Origin: Microbulbifer sp. A4B17
Lineage (GTDB): Bacteria; Pseudomonadota; Gammaproteobacteria; Pseudomonadales; Cellvibrionaceae
NCBI RefSeq assembly: GCF_003076275.1
Contig: NZ_CP029064.1
Coordinates: 2,118,501-2,182,500 of the forward strand
Length of the DNA stretch: 64,000 nt
Direction of reading: 5' to 3'
The notes beneath the pieces were generated by a model, which worked only from the letters and a program-made list of their open reading frames with translations, searched no databases and was not told where the DNA came from. Of the stretch, positions 45,517 to 54,922 are shown in pieces; position 1 is the first letter of the stretch; every line of letters starts with the position of its first letter. The position numbers were made by a program, and so were the translations under genes.

Positions 45517-45558
45517 GTACCGATCGGTACGATTTGAGCTTAGTCTTACCGATCGGTA
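45517..45558. promoter_or_regulatory. Pair of TetR operators (GTACCGATCGGTAC)
   Basis: GTACCGATCGGTAC (45517-45530) is a perfect palindrome, and TACCGATCGGTA recurs at 45547-45558. The centres are 29 bases apart, about three helical turns, between the divergent SDR and TetR genes. They probably bind the adjacent regulator. Confidence 0.75.
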
Positions 45559-45591
45559 CAATATTGTCAAAACCTTTTTGAGATATTACTT

Positions 45592-46194
45592 ATGGCGGGA
45601 CGCAAGCCGGAGTTTGATAGGGTGCAGGCGCTGGAATCGGCAACCCAGGTCTTTTGGAAGAAGGGCTATGTGGGCGCTTCTATGGCGGACCTGACTAAAG
45701 CAATGGGTATCAATAAGCCGAGTCTGTATTCTTCCTTTGGCAATAAGGAGAAACTATTTGTTCTTTCATTGGAGCAATACCTGGATATATATGCCAAAGA
45801 TCGCTTGAGGTTCTTGTTGGAAGAGGGGGTGCCGTTGCGGCAGCGACTACATAGATTTCTGCTGGCTACCGTTAAAGGGCAGTCGGGGGAGGGGACTCCC
45901 CGGGGATGTTACCTGGCGTTTGGGTTGTCAGAAGCTGCCGGGGAAGCTCTGCCTCCTGCAGCCATTGAGGCTTTAAAAGCCGCTGATGCGGAAGCGGTAG
46001 GCCAATTGACGGACTTGTTTCGCTTTGATGAGGAGTCTCAAGCTGTGGGGTTGGACCAACGGGCAGGTGATTACGCTTTGTACCTGATCACCTTGTTGCA
46101 TGGTACGGCATCGGTGCTGAGGTCAGGGCGTGATCTAAAGGAAATAGAAGCTTGCCTGGATTTTGCGCTGGATGGCTTGGGCTTGGAGGCGTGA
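45592..46194 (+). CDS. TetR family regulator
   Basis: This 200-residue regulator starts MAGRKPEFDRVQALESATQVF and has the HTH MADLTKAMGINKPSLYSSF near residues 32-52, a pattern typical of the AcrR/TetR group with SLYSSFG in the recognition helix. It is divergent from the SDR gene, with two palindromes between them, so it likely represses both. The ligand is unknown. A terminator follows. Confidence 0.9.
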   Translation: MAGRKPEFDRVQALESATQVFWKKGYVGASMADLTKAMGINKPSLYSSFGNKEKLFVLSLEQYLDIYAKDRLRFLLEEGVPLRQRLHRFLLATVKGQSGEGTPRGCYLAFGLSEAAGEALPPAAIEALKAADAEAVGQLTDLFRFDEESQAVGLDQRAGDYALYLITLLHGTASVLRSGRDLKEIEACLDFALDGLGLEA

Positions 46195-46205
46195 GAGAAA
46201 GTTGA

Positions 46206-46247
46206 GATTCAGGCCCCTGTGAGTAGTCAAGGGCCTGAATCTGGTTT
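46206..46247. terminator. Terminator between convergent TetR and DUF934 genes
   Basis: GATTCAGGCCC (46206-46216) pairs perfectly with GGGCCTGAATC (46231-46241) around a 14-base loop, and TGGTTTT follows on the plus strand. It probably ends the TetR transcript and may also serve the opposite gene. Confidence 0.75.
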
Positions 46248-46795
46248 TAGAAGCGGCGGCGGAACATGGGGAGTGGCTGGTCCACTCCTGTCTGGTAGCT
46301 GTCACCAAAATCGCTCATAGAATCTTTAAGGCTTGCCAGAGGTTGCTCGCCTTCAAACGCATAGGCATTGAAGCCACAGCGTTGTAAATAGGTCAGCTGG
46401 TCGCGCATAAACCCGCCCACTGCGCGTAACTCGCCGGTAAAACCGTAGCGCTGGCGCAACATGCGACCGGCAGTAAAGCCTCGGCCGTCGGCAAATGCCG
46501 GAAAGTGCACGGCGATTACCGGCATTTTGGGGGCTTCTTCGGCAATCAGCTCCGCACCTTCTTCACTGTCCAGCCACACACCCACTTCGCCACTGCGGGA
46601 TGAAAGCGTATCGCTATGCTCCCGCCACTGGCGCAGAGGCAGGATGATTTTGCCGGAGGGCAGCGTGCTGAGATCCAAAGTTTCTCCCGCTTCTACCTGG
46701 GGTATCAGCTGCCACTCGTTAGCTTTCACTTCGCCATCAATGATCAGTTCTGCGGGGTTGCCCGGCTGTGGGCCCAGTTTAGCTGGCTTTGGCAT
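46247..46795 (-). CDS. DUF934 protein, sulfite reductase companion
   Basis: This 182-residue DUF934 protein is usually found beside CysI-type nitrite/sulfite reductases and is thought to help assimilation, perhaps in electron delivery. Typical stretches are ILPLRQWREHSDTL, IAVHFPAFADGRGFTAGRMLRQRYGF and GELRAVGGFMRDQLTYLQRCGFNA. Its start overlaps the end of the upstream reductase gene by 17 bases, so the two are translationally coupled. AAGGAGAGAG precedes the ATG. Confidence 0.9.
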   Translation of the reverse strand: MPKPAKLGPQPGNPAELIIDGEVKANEWQLIPQVEAGETLDLSTLPSGKIILPLRQWREHSDTLSSRSGEVGVWLDSEEGAELIAEEAPKMPVIAVHFPAFADGRGFTAGRMLRQRYGFTGELRAVGGFMRDQLTYLQRCGFNAYAFEGEQPLASLKDSMSDFGDSYQTGVDQPLPMFRRRF

Positions 46796-48440
46796 AAACT
46801 CTCTCCTTGAAGGGCTGTAGGCCGATGCGGTTGTAGGTATCGATAAAGGGCTCTTCTGTCTGGCGCAGCTCTACATAAAGGTCGAGGATTTTGCCTATCA
46901 CTTCTGGCACTTCAGCGCGGGAGAAGCTGGGGCCCAATACTTTGGCCAGGCTGGCATCGTTGGACGCGCTACCACCCAGTTGAATCTGGTAAAACTCTTC
47001 GCCTTTTTTGTCGACGCCGAGGATGCCGATATGTCCTACATGGTGGTGGCCACAGGCATTCATACAGCCAGAGATATTGAGGTTGAGATCACCCAGGTCG
47101 TACAGGTAGTCCATATCGTCAAAGCGGCGCTGGATGGCTTCCGCTACCGGGATGGACTTGGCGTTGGCCAGGGAGCAGTAGTCACCGCCGGGGCAGCAAA
47201 TCATGTCGGTTAGGGTGCCGATATTGGGTGTGGCGAAGCCATGCTTACGAGCCTGTTCCCAGAGCTCAAACAGCTTTTCCTGCTCAACGTCTGCGAGCAC
47301 CACATTCTGGTCGTGAGTAACCCGGGCTTCACCAAAGCTGAAGGTGTCGGCGAGATCGGCAATAGCCTCCAGTTGGGCATCGGTTACATCACCTGGGGGT
47401 ACACCAGTGGGTTTGGTGGACAACTTGATCGCGCGATAACCGGGTACCCGGTGCGGGTAGGTGTTGCGTTCAAGCCAGCGGGCAAAGGCTTTGTCGCTGT
47501 CAGCTTGTTTTTGCAGTGAGGCCTCAGCAGCTGATCCGTCAAACTCGCGATATTCCGGGGCTGTGAAGAAGGATTTAGCCCAATCCAATGCTTCCTGGGT
47601 TAACTTTTCAGCGCCGTCTTTAATATGTTGCCACTCTTCTTCCACGCGGCGGCCGAACTCTTCCGGGCCAAGTGCTTTGACCAGAATTTTAATGCGCGCT
47701 TTGTACTTGTTGTCGCGGCGACCCAGCTGGTTGTAAACGCGGACAATCGCTTCAAGGTAAGAGAGCAGGTCTTCTTCCGGCAGGAAGTCGCGGATGGTCT
47801 CGGCAATAACCGGTGTGCGGCCCTGACCGCCACCTACCAATACCTGGAAGCCAATCTCTTCACCGCGCTTGACGATTTGTACACCGATATCGTGTACGCG
47901 GATGGCCGCGCGGTCCTGCTCTGAACCACTGACGGCGATCTTGAACTTGCGCGGCAAGAAAGCGAATTCCGGGTGGAATGTAGACCACTGGCGAATCAGC
48001 TCGCAGTAGGGGCGCGGGTCGGCAATCTCGTCGAGCGCAATGCCGGCGTAGGGGTCCGAGGTGGTATTTCGGATACAGTTGCCGCTGGTTTGTACCGCAT
48101 GCATTTCCACTTCCGCCAGTTCATCGAGAATAGCGGGTACATCTTCCAGCTGCGGCCAGTTGTACTGGAGGTTCTGGCGCGTAGTGAAGTGGGCGTAGCC
48201 TTTATCGTAGTCGCGGCTTACGCGAGCGAGACGGCGTAACTGGGCACTGTTGAGCAGGCCGTAGGGAACGGCAATACGCAACATGGGGGCCAGTCGCTGA
48301 ATATAGAGGCCATTTTGCAGGCGCAGCGGCAGGAATTGTTCCTCGCTCAACTCGCCGGCAAGGTAACGTTCCGTCTGGCCGCGGAACTGGGCTACGCGAT
48401 CGTTGATGATGGCGCGGTCCCGGTCGTCGTATCGATACAT
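46779..48440 (-). CDS. cysI: Nitrite/sulfite reductase hemoprotein (CysI-type)
   Basis: This siroheme and 4Fe-4S enzyme of 553 residues reduces sulfite to sulfide for cysteine synthesis. The ATG at 48440 (MYRYDDRDRAI) is chosen; the frame is open further upstream but those residues are not family-like. Siroheme-binding repeats (HFTTRQNLQYNW, IGFQVLVGGGQGRTP) are present. The cluster ligands are in CCPGGDYCSLANAK and NISGCMNACGHHHVG (C-x5-C and C-x3-C). It overlaps the DUF934 gene. A flavoprotein partner is not in the window. Confidence 0.92.
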   Translation of the reverse strand: MYRYDDRDRAIINDRVAQFRGQTERYLAGELSEEQFLPLRLQNGLYIQRLAPMLRIAVPYGLLNSAQLRRLARVSRDYDKGYAHFTTRQNLQYNWPQLEDVPAILDELAEVEMHAVQTSGNCIRNTTSDPYAGIALDEIADPRPYCELIRQWSTFHPEFAFLPRKFKIAVSGSEQDRAAIRVHDIGVQIVKRGEEIGFQVLVGGGQGRTPVIAETIRDFLPEEDLLSYLEAIVRVYNQLGRRDNKYKARIKILVKALGPEEFGRRVEEEWQHIKDGAEKLTQEALDWAKSFFTAPEYREFDGSAAEASLQKQADSDKAFARWLERNTYPHRVPGYRAIKLSTKPTGVPPGDVTDAQLEAIADLADTFSFGEARVTHDQNVVLADVEQEKLFELWEQARKHGFATPNIGTLTDMICCPGGDYCSLANAKSIPVAEAIQRRFDDMDYLYDLGDLNLNISGCMNACGHHHVGHIGILGVDKKGEEFYQIQLGGSASNDASLAKVLGPSFSRAEVPEVIGKILDLYVELRQTEEPFIDTYNRIGLQPFKERVYAKAS

Positions 48441-48871
48441 AACAGCTTGATTCCATTGCCTTTGTGCGCTGATGGTGGAGAAAGGGGCAGGCCCCGGACG
48501 ATTCTCCGCTGGCGCATAACATACCAGCGCTCTTATGCAATAAATAACAATATTTTCCGCTATATCTGTAACCAACAGTTATAAGAGGGATTAATCAACA
48601 TTCTGCTTAGTTGCTTTTGCAGACTCGAGGAGCGTTGGAGTAATAGCTATCGATGGCGTCCTGTACGTTTTTTAGCCGCGACTTTACCTGTTGAGTGTAG
48701 TGACTTCACTTCAAGCTTGGCATGTTGAAGCTAATTCGGTTAGCTGTGAATTGGCGCCACCTTTAAGTTTGCTTGCGGTGATATAAAGTGCGAATAGTCA
48801 GTCATGCATCAGGCGGTTCGGTAGATGAGTCAGTGACTGAATTCCGAAAACAATTATAAGAGGCAAGTGGG
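48441..48871. other. Divergent intergenic region upstream of cysI
   Basis: About 430 bases between cysI and the nitrilase-like gene, reading away from both. No CysB site or RNA structure could be assigned with confidence. Confidence 0.35.
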
Positions 48872-49684
48872 ATGGCTAAAGATATCCTTGCGGCGATGAT
48901 TGAATTTGATGATTCATCAAAGTTCAATGGCGTGAGTAACACTAACTTCGATGTGTTTGAGGGGGCATTGGCTCGCGCTAAAGCCATGATGCAGGAGTAC
49001 TCCGACGATAAATATATCAAGATGCTGGTTGCGCCAGAGTATTATTTTTCGGGGTATGCCTCTAAAGCAAAAACTAATCATATTGACTCTTTAAGTAAGG
49101 GCTCCAAGAGTGATATTTATTCCGGCCTGCGCAGAGCCTCCCGTCAGTACCCGAATATTCTGATTGTTGCAGGGACTATTGCTTACACAAAAGGTGGTGG
49201 ATGTTTTTCCTCAGCATCTTACTTGAGCATTGCTCCTATCCTTGCCGGTGGCAATTTCCTGTTGAAGAAATATAAAGTCGGCAATGATAAGTATCAAACT
49301 GATGATGCTTTTTCGTCCAAGGCAAGTGACAGTACCTTCTTGTATAAGGGTTTAACTTTCGGTATTGATATTTGCCTGGATCACCACAATCGAGTTCTAA
49401 AAAACTCATTGGGTGATAAAACTGTAGATGTACATATTCTGATTTCCGATGGTTCAAGCCCGAGTCCGGGCTCCCTGGCAACCAACAAGAGTGGCGGTGG
49501 AGCAGTGGTATTTTGCAATATGACGAGTATTAACAAAGGCAAAGGTGTTAATGGAATTATGTCAGTCTCCCCAAATAAGTGGGGCAACCTGAATGTCGAT
49601 TTTGATAGTCGCACACAGGTTGCCAAGACTGGCCAGGCTCTCACTGGAGGGTTTCACATAGCCCTTTATTCTGGGCAGGCTTAA
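48872..49684 (+). CDS. Nitrilase/carbon-nitrogen hydrolase superfamily protein
   Basis: This 270-residue protein carries the Glu-Lys-Cys triad of carbon-nitrogen hydrolases: Glu near residue 56 in LVAPEYYFSG, Lys near 133 in LLKKYKVGND, and Cys near 168 in FGIDICLDHHNR. It likely hydrolyses an amide or nitrile, but the branch is divergent and the substrate unknown. AAGAGGCAAGTGGG precedes the ATG. It is followed by a microprotein gene 130 bases later. Confidence 0.85.
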   Translation: MAKDILAAMIEFDDSSKFNGVSNTNFDVFEGALARAKAMMQEYSDDKYIKMLVAPEYYFSGYASKAKTNHIDSLSKGSKSDIYSGLRRASRQYPNILIVAGTIAYTKGGGCFSSASYLSIAPILAGGNFLLKKYKVGNDKYQTDDAFSSKASDSTFLYKGLTFGIDICLDHHNRVLKNSLGDKTVDVHILISDGSSPSPGSLATNKSGGGAVVFCNMTSINKGKGVNGIMSVSPNKWGNLNVDFDSRTQVAKTGQALTGGFHIALYSGQA

Positions 49685-49817
49685 ACTACTAATTAGGCTG
49701 GCTGGCTGGATTCCCGGTCTGACCTTGCAACTGATAACTCAATTTGCTCTACTTTAGTGGCCGTTTCCGACGGCCCAACTACTTTAAATAACAATAAAGA
49801 ACGATCGGAGAGATTCG

Positions 49818-49934
49818 ATGAATGATGAAGTAGCTGTTGTTTCTGAAGACGATAACGTAGTAGATGCGATTGCCGCTATAGCCCTGGTAGCTATTTTTGT
49901 AGCCACCTGTGTTTTCTGGGTGGCTACACGCTAG
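49818..49934 (+). CDS. 38-residue single-span membrane microprotein
   Basis: An ATG at 49818 follows CGGAGAGATTCG and opens 38 codons. The first 16 residues are acidic and hydrophilic (NDEVAVVSEDDN), then AIAAIALVAIFVATCVFWV spans the membrane and the end is ATR. This is a well-formed small membrane protein. No homologue is known to me. A Gly/Cys-rich hairpin (49946-49969) follows without a T-run. Confidence 0.6.
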   Translation: MNDEVAVVSEDDNVVDAIAAIALVAIFVATCVFWVATR

Positions 49935-50025
49935 TTTCCCTTCTGGCCCGGAGTTGCGCGGTCCCGGGCAAAATAGCTTGGTACTCTCCCGGCAATGGAA
50001 TAGATGCTGGTAAGTTCAAATCATT

Positions 50026-50059
50026 GCTGGTCGTATACGAAGGCTGGTCGTATACGAAG
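50026..50059. repeat. Two tandem 17-bp repeats each with a TCGTATACGA palindrome
   Basis: GCTGGTCGTATACGAAG is present twice in succession, 50026-50042 and 50043-50059. Each contains the perfect ten-base palindrome TCGTATACGA. The pair lies 15 bases beyond the end of the DUF2970 gene. The two palindromes could also pair with each other as a cruciform. Confidence 0.8.
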
Positions 50060-50073
50060 GGAGCTTTGTATAG

Positions 50074-50292
50074 CTAACCCATATTACCGAGTACAATTCT
50101 TACAATAAGTGCTAAGCCGATCACAAAAATTGCGGTAAAAATAACGCCAGCAATAACGTACGTCATAATGCTGCCACTTTGAAAATCCCTCTCACGATTT
50201 TTGTCATTCTGCACGCCAATTGCGGCGGCCAGGGTGCTGACTACCACCTGGCCGAAATTGGGCTTTTTCGCTTTCTTATTATTATCTTCCAC
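50074..50292 (-). CDS. DUF2970 small membrane protein
   Basis: This 72-residue protein of the DUF2970 family has a KAKKPNFGQVVVSTLAAAIGVQ start, the family's signature region, and one membrane segment (VIAGVIFTAIFVIGLALIV). The GTG at 50292 is chosen because GAGGAG, in the last codons of metH, lies seven bases upstream. It overlaps the end of metH by six bases, so the genes are coupled. Its function is unknown, but the pairing with metH may be informative. Confidence 0.8.
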   Translation of the reverse strand: MEDNNKKAKKPNFGQVVVSTLAAAIGVQNDKNRERDFQSGSIMTYVIAGVIFTAIFVIGLALIVRIVLGNMG

Positions 50293-50296
50293 AGGC

Positions 50297-53200
50297 TCAC
50301 TCCTCGAGGTTGGGACGTAGCCAGCGCTCCAATTCCGGTTCGCTGACCCCTTTTCGTTTAGCCAGGCTTTGCAGCTGATCCCTGCCGATCTTGCCCACAT
50401 TGAAGTACTTTGCCTGGGGGTGGGCGAAGTACCAACCGCTCACCGCAGCTGCGGGCATCATGGCAAAGTGTTCGGTAAGGCTGACGCCTGCATTTTGCTC
50501 CGCTTGTAGCAATTTGAACAGGGTAGCTTTTTCCGAATGATCGGGACAGGCGGGATAGCCCGGGGCTGGGCGGATGCCTTGGTAGGCTTCCTTGATCAGC
50601 TCCTCATTACTGAGAGTTTCGTCTTCGGCATAGCCCCAATATTCTTTTCGCACCAAACGGTGCAGTGTCTCAGCAAAGGACTCTGCCATACGGTCGGCCA
50701 GGGCTTTTACCATAATGGCGTTGTAATCGTCGTGTTTGGCTTCGTAGGTGTCTGCCAACTCGTCTGCGCCGATGCCCGTAGTTACCGCGAAGCCGCCCAC
50801 ATAGTCTATTTGGCCGGACTCCAATGGCGCGACGAAATCTGCCAGGGAGCGGCAAAGGCCATCGCCACCGCGTTTCTGTACCTGTTGGCGCATATGGTGA
50901 AGGCGAGCCAGCTCCTCACTGCGGCTTTCATCCTTGTAGACGATGATATCGTCGCCGACGCTATTAGCTGGCCATAGGCCGAATACGGCCCGTGCGCGCA
51001 ATAGCTTTTTATCGATAATCTCTTTCAACATGCGCTGGGCGTTGTCGTAGAGATCGGTAGCGGCTTCTCCCACGATTTCGTCTTCAAGGATTGCCGGGAA
51101 TTTCCCCGCCAAATCCCAGGAAATAAAGAAAGGCGTCCAGTCCATAGTGTCGAGCAGTTTCTCCAAGGGGAAATTGTCGATCACGGTGAGGCCCAGCTTG
51201 TTGGGTCGTGCTGGCTGGTAGTTTTTCCAATCAAATTCCGGGGCAGTATCCCGCGCTTCCTCGTAGGTTAAGCGGGTGTCATTGCGCTTGCGGTTGGCGG
51301 TGCGGGTGCGCACCTTGTCATACTCTGCCTGGATTTTTTCCACAAAGGCTGGGCGCAGCTCATTGGAAATCAGGCTGCTGGCCACGCCTACGGCGCGGGA
51401 TGCATCGGCTACATACACCACCTGGTTGCGGTGGAATTGGGGATCAATTTTTACGGCGGTATGGGCTTTGGAGGTGGTGGCTCCGCCGATCAGTAGGGGG
51501 ATATCAAACCCCTGGCGCTCCATCTCGGCGGCTACGTGGACCATTTCATCCAGGGATGGGGTGATCAGACCGGACAGGCCAATAATGTCACATTCCTTTT
51601 CCTTTGCTGTTTGCAGAATGGTTTCTGCTGGCACCATCACGCCGAGGTCGATCACTTCATAATTGTTACAGGCCAGTACTACGCCCACGATATTTTTGCC
51701 GATATCGTGCACATCCCCTTTAACAGTGGCCATCAGGATACGGCCGTTGGAGCGGCTGTCTTCGGTTTTTTCCGCTTCAATATAGGGCTGCAGGTAGGCT
51801 ACCGCCTGTTTCATAACCCGGGCGGATTTCACTACCTGGGGCAAGAACATTTTCCCTTCGCCAAACAGGTCGCCGACGATGTTCATGCCGTCCATCAATG
51901 GACCTTCGATCACATCCAGTGGGCGTGAGGAGCTTGCGCGGGCCTCTTCGGTATCTTCCTCGATATAGTTATTAATGCCTTTCACAAGGGAGTGTGCCAA
52001 GCGTTCGTTCACTGGCAATTGGCGCCAGCTCAGGTCCTCTTTGCGCGCGGCACCACCGCCGTCCCCTTGGTATTTGGGGGCAATTTCCAGCAGGGCTTCA
52101 GTGGCATCCGGGCTGCGGTTGAGGATCACATCCTCAACTTTTTCCCGCAGCTCCTCTGGGAGTTCGTCGTAAACCGCCAGCTGCCCGGCGTTGACGATAC
52201 CCATATTCAGGCCGGCTTTAATGGCGTGAAACAGGAATACAGAGTGAATGGCTTCACGTACCGGATTGTTGCCCCGGAAGGAGAAGGAAACATTGGAGAC
52301 GCCGCCACTGATCTGGGCACCGGGCAGGTTTGCGCGAATCCAGCGACAGGCCTCGATAAAGTCCACCGCGTAATTATTGTGTTCCTCAATACCGGTGGCG
52401 ACAGCGAAAATATTCGGGTCGAAAATAATATCGGTGGGGTCGAAGCCGACTTCATCGACCAGCACATCGTAGCTGCGCTTGCAGATCTCAATTTTGCGCT
52501 CGAAAGTATCCGCCTGGCCATCTTCATCAAAAGCCATCACTACCACAGCCGCACCGTAGCGCAGGCACAGTTGGGCCTTTTCGATAAACTCCTCTTTGCC
52601 TTCCTTGAGGCTGATGGAGTTCACAATGGGCTTGCCCTGGATGCATTGCAGGCCGGCCTCGATCACCTCCCACTTGGAGGAGTCCACCATAAATGGCACC
52701 TTGGCGATATCCGGTTCGGTAGCGGCAAGGTTAAGGAAGCGGCGCATAGCGGCGAGTGCATCCAGCATCGCCTCATCCATATTGAAGTCGATTACCTGCG
52801 CACCATCTTCCACCTGGGCGGCAGCCACTTGTAGGGCGGTGTCGTAGTCCTCTTCAAGTATCAGGCGCTTAAATCGGGCGGAGCCAGTGACGTTGCAGCG
52901 CTCGCCCACATTGACGAACAGGGCGTTTTCATCGGCGACAAATGGCTCCAGGCCGGACAGGCGTAGAGCAGGTTTAATTTCCGGCAATTGTCTCGGCGTC
53001 ATATCGGCCACCGCATCGGCAATTGCACGAATATGGTCGGGGGTGGTGCCACAGCAGCCGCCGAGGATATTAATAAATCCACTGCGGGCAAATTCCGCTA
53101 CGATCGCAGCGGTTTGCTCCGGGGTTTCGTCGTATTCGCCAAATTCGTTGGGTAGTCCCGCATTAGGGTGCGCGGAGACATAGGAGGCGCATACGCCAGA

Positions 53201-53992
53201 GAGGGCTTCTACGTAAGGGCGTAACTCGGTGGCTCCCAGTGCGCAGTTAAGCCCCACAGAAATTGGTTTTGCATGGGCAACAGAATAGTAAAAAGCTTCG
53301 GTCGTTTGGCCGGAAAGGGTGCGGCCGGAGGCATCGGTAATGGTGCCGGAAATCATAATCGGCAGTTCGAAACCCAGCTCCTCAAAGAGCTGCTGCATGG
53401 CATAGATAGCGGCCTTGGCATTGAGGGTGTCAAAAATGGTTTCGATTAAGATCAGGTCGCTGCCGCCTTCGACCAAAGCGCGGCCCGCTTCTACATAGTT
53501 TTCTACCAGCTCATCGAAAGTGACATTGCGTGCCCCTGGATCATTGACGTCTGGTGAAATACTGGCGGTGCGGGAAGTGGGGCCGATGACCCCGGCTACC
53601 CAGCGCGGGCGCTCTGGGGTAGAGAGTGCATCTGCTGCACGGCGCGCGATCTCTGCGGAGGCCCGGTTGATCTCTACCACCAGGTGTTCCATATCGTAAT
53701 CAGATTGGGACAGCTGGGTTGCGTTAAAAGTATTGGTTTCGATAATGTCCGCGCCCGCCTCAAGGTACTCCCGGTGAATCTTTTCGATCAGCTCCGGGCG
53801 GGTCAGGCTCAGCAGGTCGTTATTGCCTTTCAAGTCGCGAGGGAAGTCGGCGAAGCGCTCACCGCAGTAATCGGCCTCTTCCAGCTTCTCCCTCTGGATC
53901 ATCGTCCCCATAGCGCCATCCAGGATCAGGATACGCTGCGCAAGCGCGGCATTAATTTGCTCGAGACGTTGGTCGCGGGACTGCTGGGACAT
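50297..53992 (-). CDS. metH: Cobalamin-dependent methionine synthase
   Basis: This 1231-residue protein has the complete four-module MetH layout. It transfers a methyl group from 5-methyl-THF through cobalamin to homocysteine. Homocysteine module: zinc ligands in GLNCALG and [10 protein letters not shown]. Folate module: [11 protein letters not shown]. Cobalamin module: [17 protein letters not shown], with the base-off His in DxHxxG. Activation module: the last 330 residues, with [11 protein letters not shown] and [12 protein letters not shown] for SAM-dependent reactivation. The start [14 protein letters not shown] is standard. The neighbouring B12 transport genes are not in the window, and no cobalamin riboswitch was recognised upstream. 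Confidence 0.97.
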   Translation of the reverse strand: MSQQSRDQRLEQINAALAQRILILDGAMGTMIQREKLEEADYCGERFADFPRDLKGNNDLLSLTRPELIEKIHREYLEAGADIIETNTFNATQLSQSDYDMEHLVVEINRASAEIARRAADALSTPERPRWVAGVIGPTSRTASISPDVNDPGARNVTFDELVENYVEAGRALVEGGSDLILIETIFDTLNAKAAIYAMQQLFEELGFELPIMISGTITDASGRTLSGQTTEAFYYSVAHAKPISVGLNCALGATELRPYVEALSGVCASYVSAHPNAGLPNEFGEYDETPEQTAAIVAEFARSGFINILGGCCGTTPDHIRAIADAVADMTPRQLPEIKPALRLSGLEPFVADENALFVNVGERCNVTGSARFKRLILEEDYDTALQVAAAQVEDGAQVIDFNMDEAMLDALAAMRRFLNLAATEPDIAKVPFMVDSSKWEVIEAGLQCIQGKPIVNSISLKEGKEEFIEKAQLCLRYGAAVVVMAFDEDGQADTFERKIEICKRSYDVLVDEVGFDPTDIIFDPNIFAVATGIEEHNNYAVDFIEACRWIRANLPGAQISGGVSNVSFSFRGNNPVREAIHSVFLFHAIKAGLNMGIVNAGQLAVYDELPEELREKVEDVILNRSPDATEALLEIAPKYQGDGGGAARKEDLSWRQLPVNERLAHSLVKGINNYIEEDTEEARASSSRPLDVIEGPLMDGMNIVGDLFGEGKMFLPQVVKSARVMKQAVAYLQPYIEAEKTEDSRSNGRILMATVKGDVHDIGKNIVGVVLACNNYEVIDLGVMVPAETILQTAKEKECDIIGLSGLITPSLDEMVHVAAEMERQGFDIPLLIGGATTSKAHTAVKIDPQFHRNQVVYVADASRAVGVASSLISNELRPAFVEKIQAEYDKVRTRTANRKRNDTRLTYEEARDTAPEFDWKNYQPARPNKLGLTVIDNFPLEKLLDTMDWTPFFISWDLAGKFPAILEDEIVGEAATDLYDNAQRMLKEIIDKKLLRARAVFGLWPANSVGDDIIVYKDESRSEELARLHHMRQQVQKRGGDGLCRSLADFVAPLESGQIDYVGGFAVTTGIGADELADTYEAKHDDYNAIMVKALADRMAESFAETLHRLVRKEYWGYAEDETLSNEELIKEAYQGIRPAPGYPACPDHSEKATLFKLLQAEQNAGVSLTEHFAMMPAAAVSGWYFAHPQAKYFNVGKIGRDQLQSLAKRKGVSEPELERWLRPNLEE

Positions 53993-54176
53993 TTACCAAT
54001 CCTTATATTGTCGATCTTTTGCCGATGGTGGGAATGGCGCCAATCTTAGCACAGTCACGTCCACTCACTGGCTGCGACTTACGCCTTTTTGGTTGTTCCA
54101 CCACAATAACAGAGCAGTTTTGATTAAAGTTGAGCAATTTATAGGTACTTCACAGCGCCTGATCACTATAAATCCC

Positions 54177-54191
54177 TAGACGACCGGTCTA
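54177..54191. promoter_or_regulatory. TetR operator upstream of the regulator gene
   Basis: TAGACGACCGGTCTA contains TAGAC/GTCTA arms around GACCG. An identical 15-base copy lies upstream of the reductase gene at 54861-54875. It is 22 bases before the ATG of the TetR gene, which suggests autoregulation. Confidence 0.8.
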
Positions 54192-54212
54192 GTTTTGCGT
54201 AGAGTGCTAGGC

Positions 54213-54803
54213 ATGAAAAGCAGCTATGAAGATACTCGCCAACATTTGTTGGATACCGGTTATACCGTGATGGCGGTAAAAGGTTTCTCCGGTGTGGGTT
54301 TGAGTGAAATTCTCAAAACCGCTGGTGTGCCAAAGGGGTCCTTTTATCACTACTTTAAGTCCAAGGAGCAATTTGGCGAGGCTCTGCTGGAAGATTATTT
54401 TCGCAGCTACCTGGAACTGATGGACGCTGGCTTTTCCTCCAGGGATCAATCTGCCGCCGATAATTTATTGGCCTATTTTGATGCTTGGCAGAAGAGTAGT
54501 GGGGAGCGTTACGATGCTCACCGCTGCCTGGTGGTTAAGCTTAGCGCTGAGGTGGCAGACCTGTCTGAATCGATGCGGATTATCCTCAGAGATGGAACTG
54601 AGCATATTATTCAGAAGCTTCAGGACTGCATCGAGCTGGCAGGGGAAGACGGTTCTCTGCCAGCCACTCTAAATGCCCGTGCCACCGCAGCTTCCCTGTA
54701 CCAGCTGTGGCTGGGGGCCAGCCTGTTGGCCAAGCTAAATCGCAACGATATGCCAATGGCAGAGGCGATGCTGGCGACCCAGGAGATACTGGGAAAACAC
54801 TGA
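54213..54803 (+). CDS. TetR family regulator (AcuR/NemR-like)
   Basis: This 196-residue regulator has YEDTRQHLLDTGYTVMAVKG at the N-terminus and the HTH GLSEILKTAGVPKGSFYHYFKSKEQF, the form of the NemR/AcuR group that senses electrophiles or acrylate-like compounds. The ATG at 54213 is preferred; a TTG at 54195 is open. Identical operators lie before it and before the next gene, a reductase typical of NemR-type regulons, and a DJ-1-like gene follows. The three genes may form an aldehyde or electrophile response. Confidence 0.87.
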   Translation: MKSSYEDTRQHLLDTGYTVMAVKGFSGVGLSEILKTAGVPKGSFYHYFKSKEQFGEALLEDYFRSYLELMDAGFSSRDQSAADNLLAYFDAWQKSSGERYDAHRCLVVKLSAEVADLSESMRIILRDGTEHIIQKLQDCIELAGEDGSLPATLNARATAASLYQLWLGASLLAKLNRNDMPMAEAMLATQEILGKH

Positions 54804-54860
54804 GTTTTTAACTGAGCCCGCGAGGGGGAAACCGTTGCGGGTATTTTTATGGCGCCTTTA

Positions 54861-54875
54861 TAGACGACCGGTCTA
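54861..54875. promoter_or_regulatory. Second copy of the TetR operator upstream of the reductase gene
   Basis: TAGACGACCGGTCTA is identical to the site at 54177-54191 and lies 47 bases before the reductase ATG. The same regulator should control both genes. Confidence 0.8.
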
Positions 54876-54922
54876 ATTTGGCGACTTTGACTTCCATTTT
54901 ACGAAGTTATGGAGAATAGAGA

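Noticed and set aside
51992-52834. Long plus-strand frame of 280 codons inside metH
   Set aside because: It is antisense to the conserved pterin and cobalamin modules of metH and shows no family features.
53993-54212. Possible cobalamin riboswitch upstream of metH
   Set aside because: The 200-base region shows no B12-box sequence and no long folded domain that can be recognised by eye.
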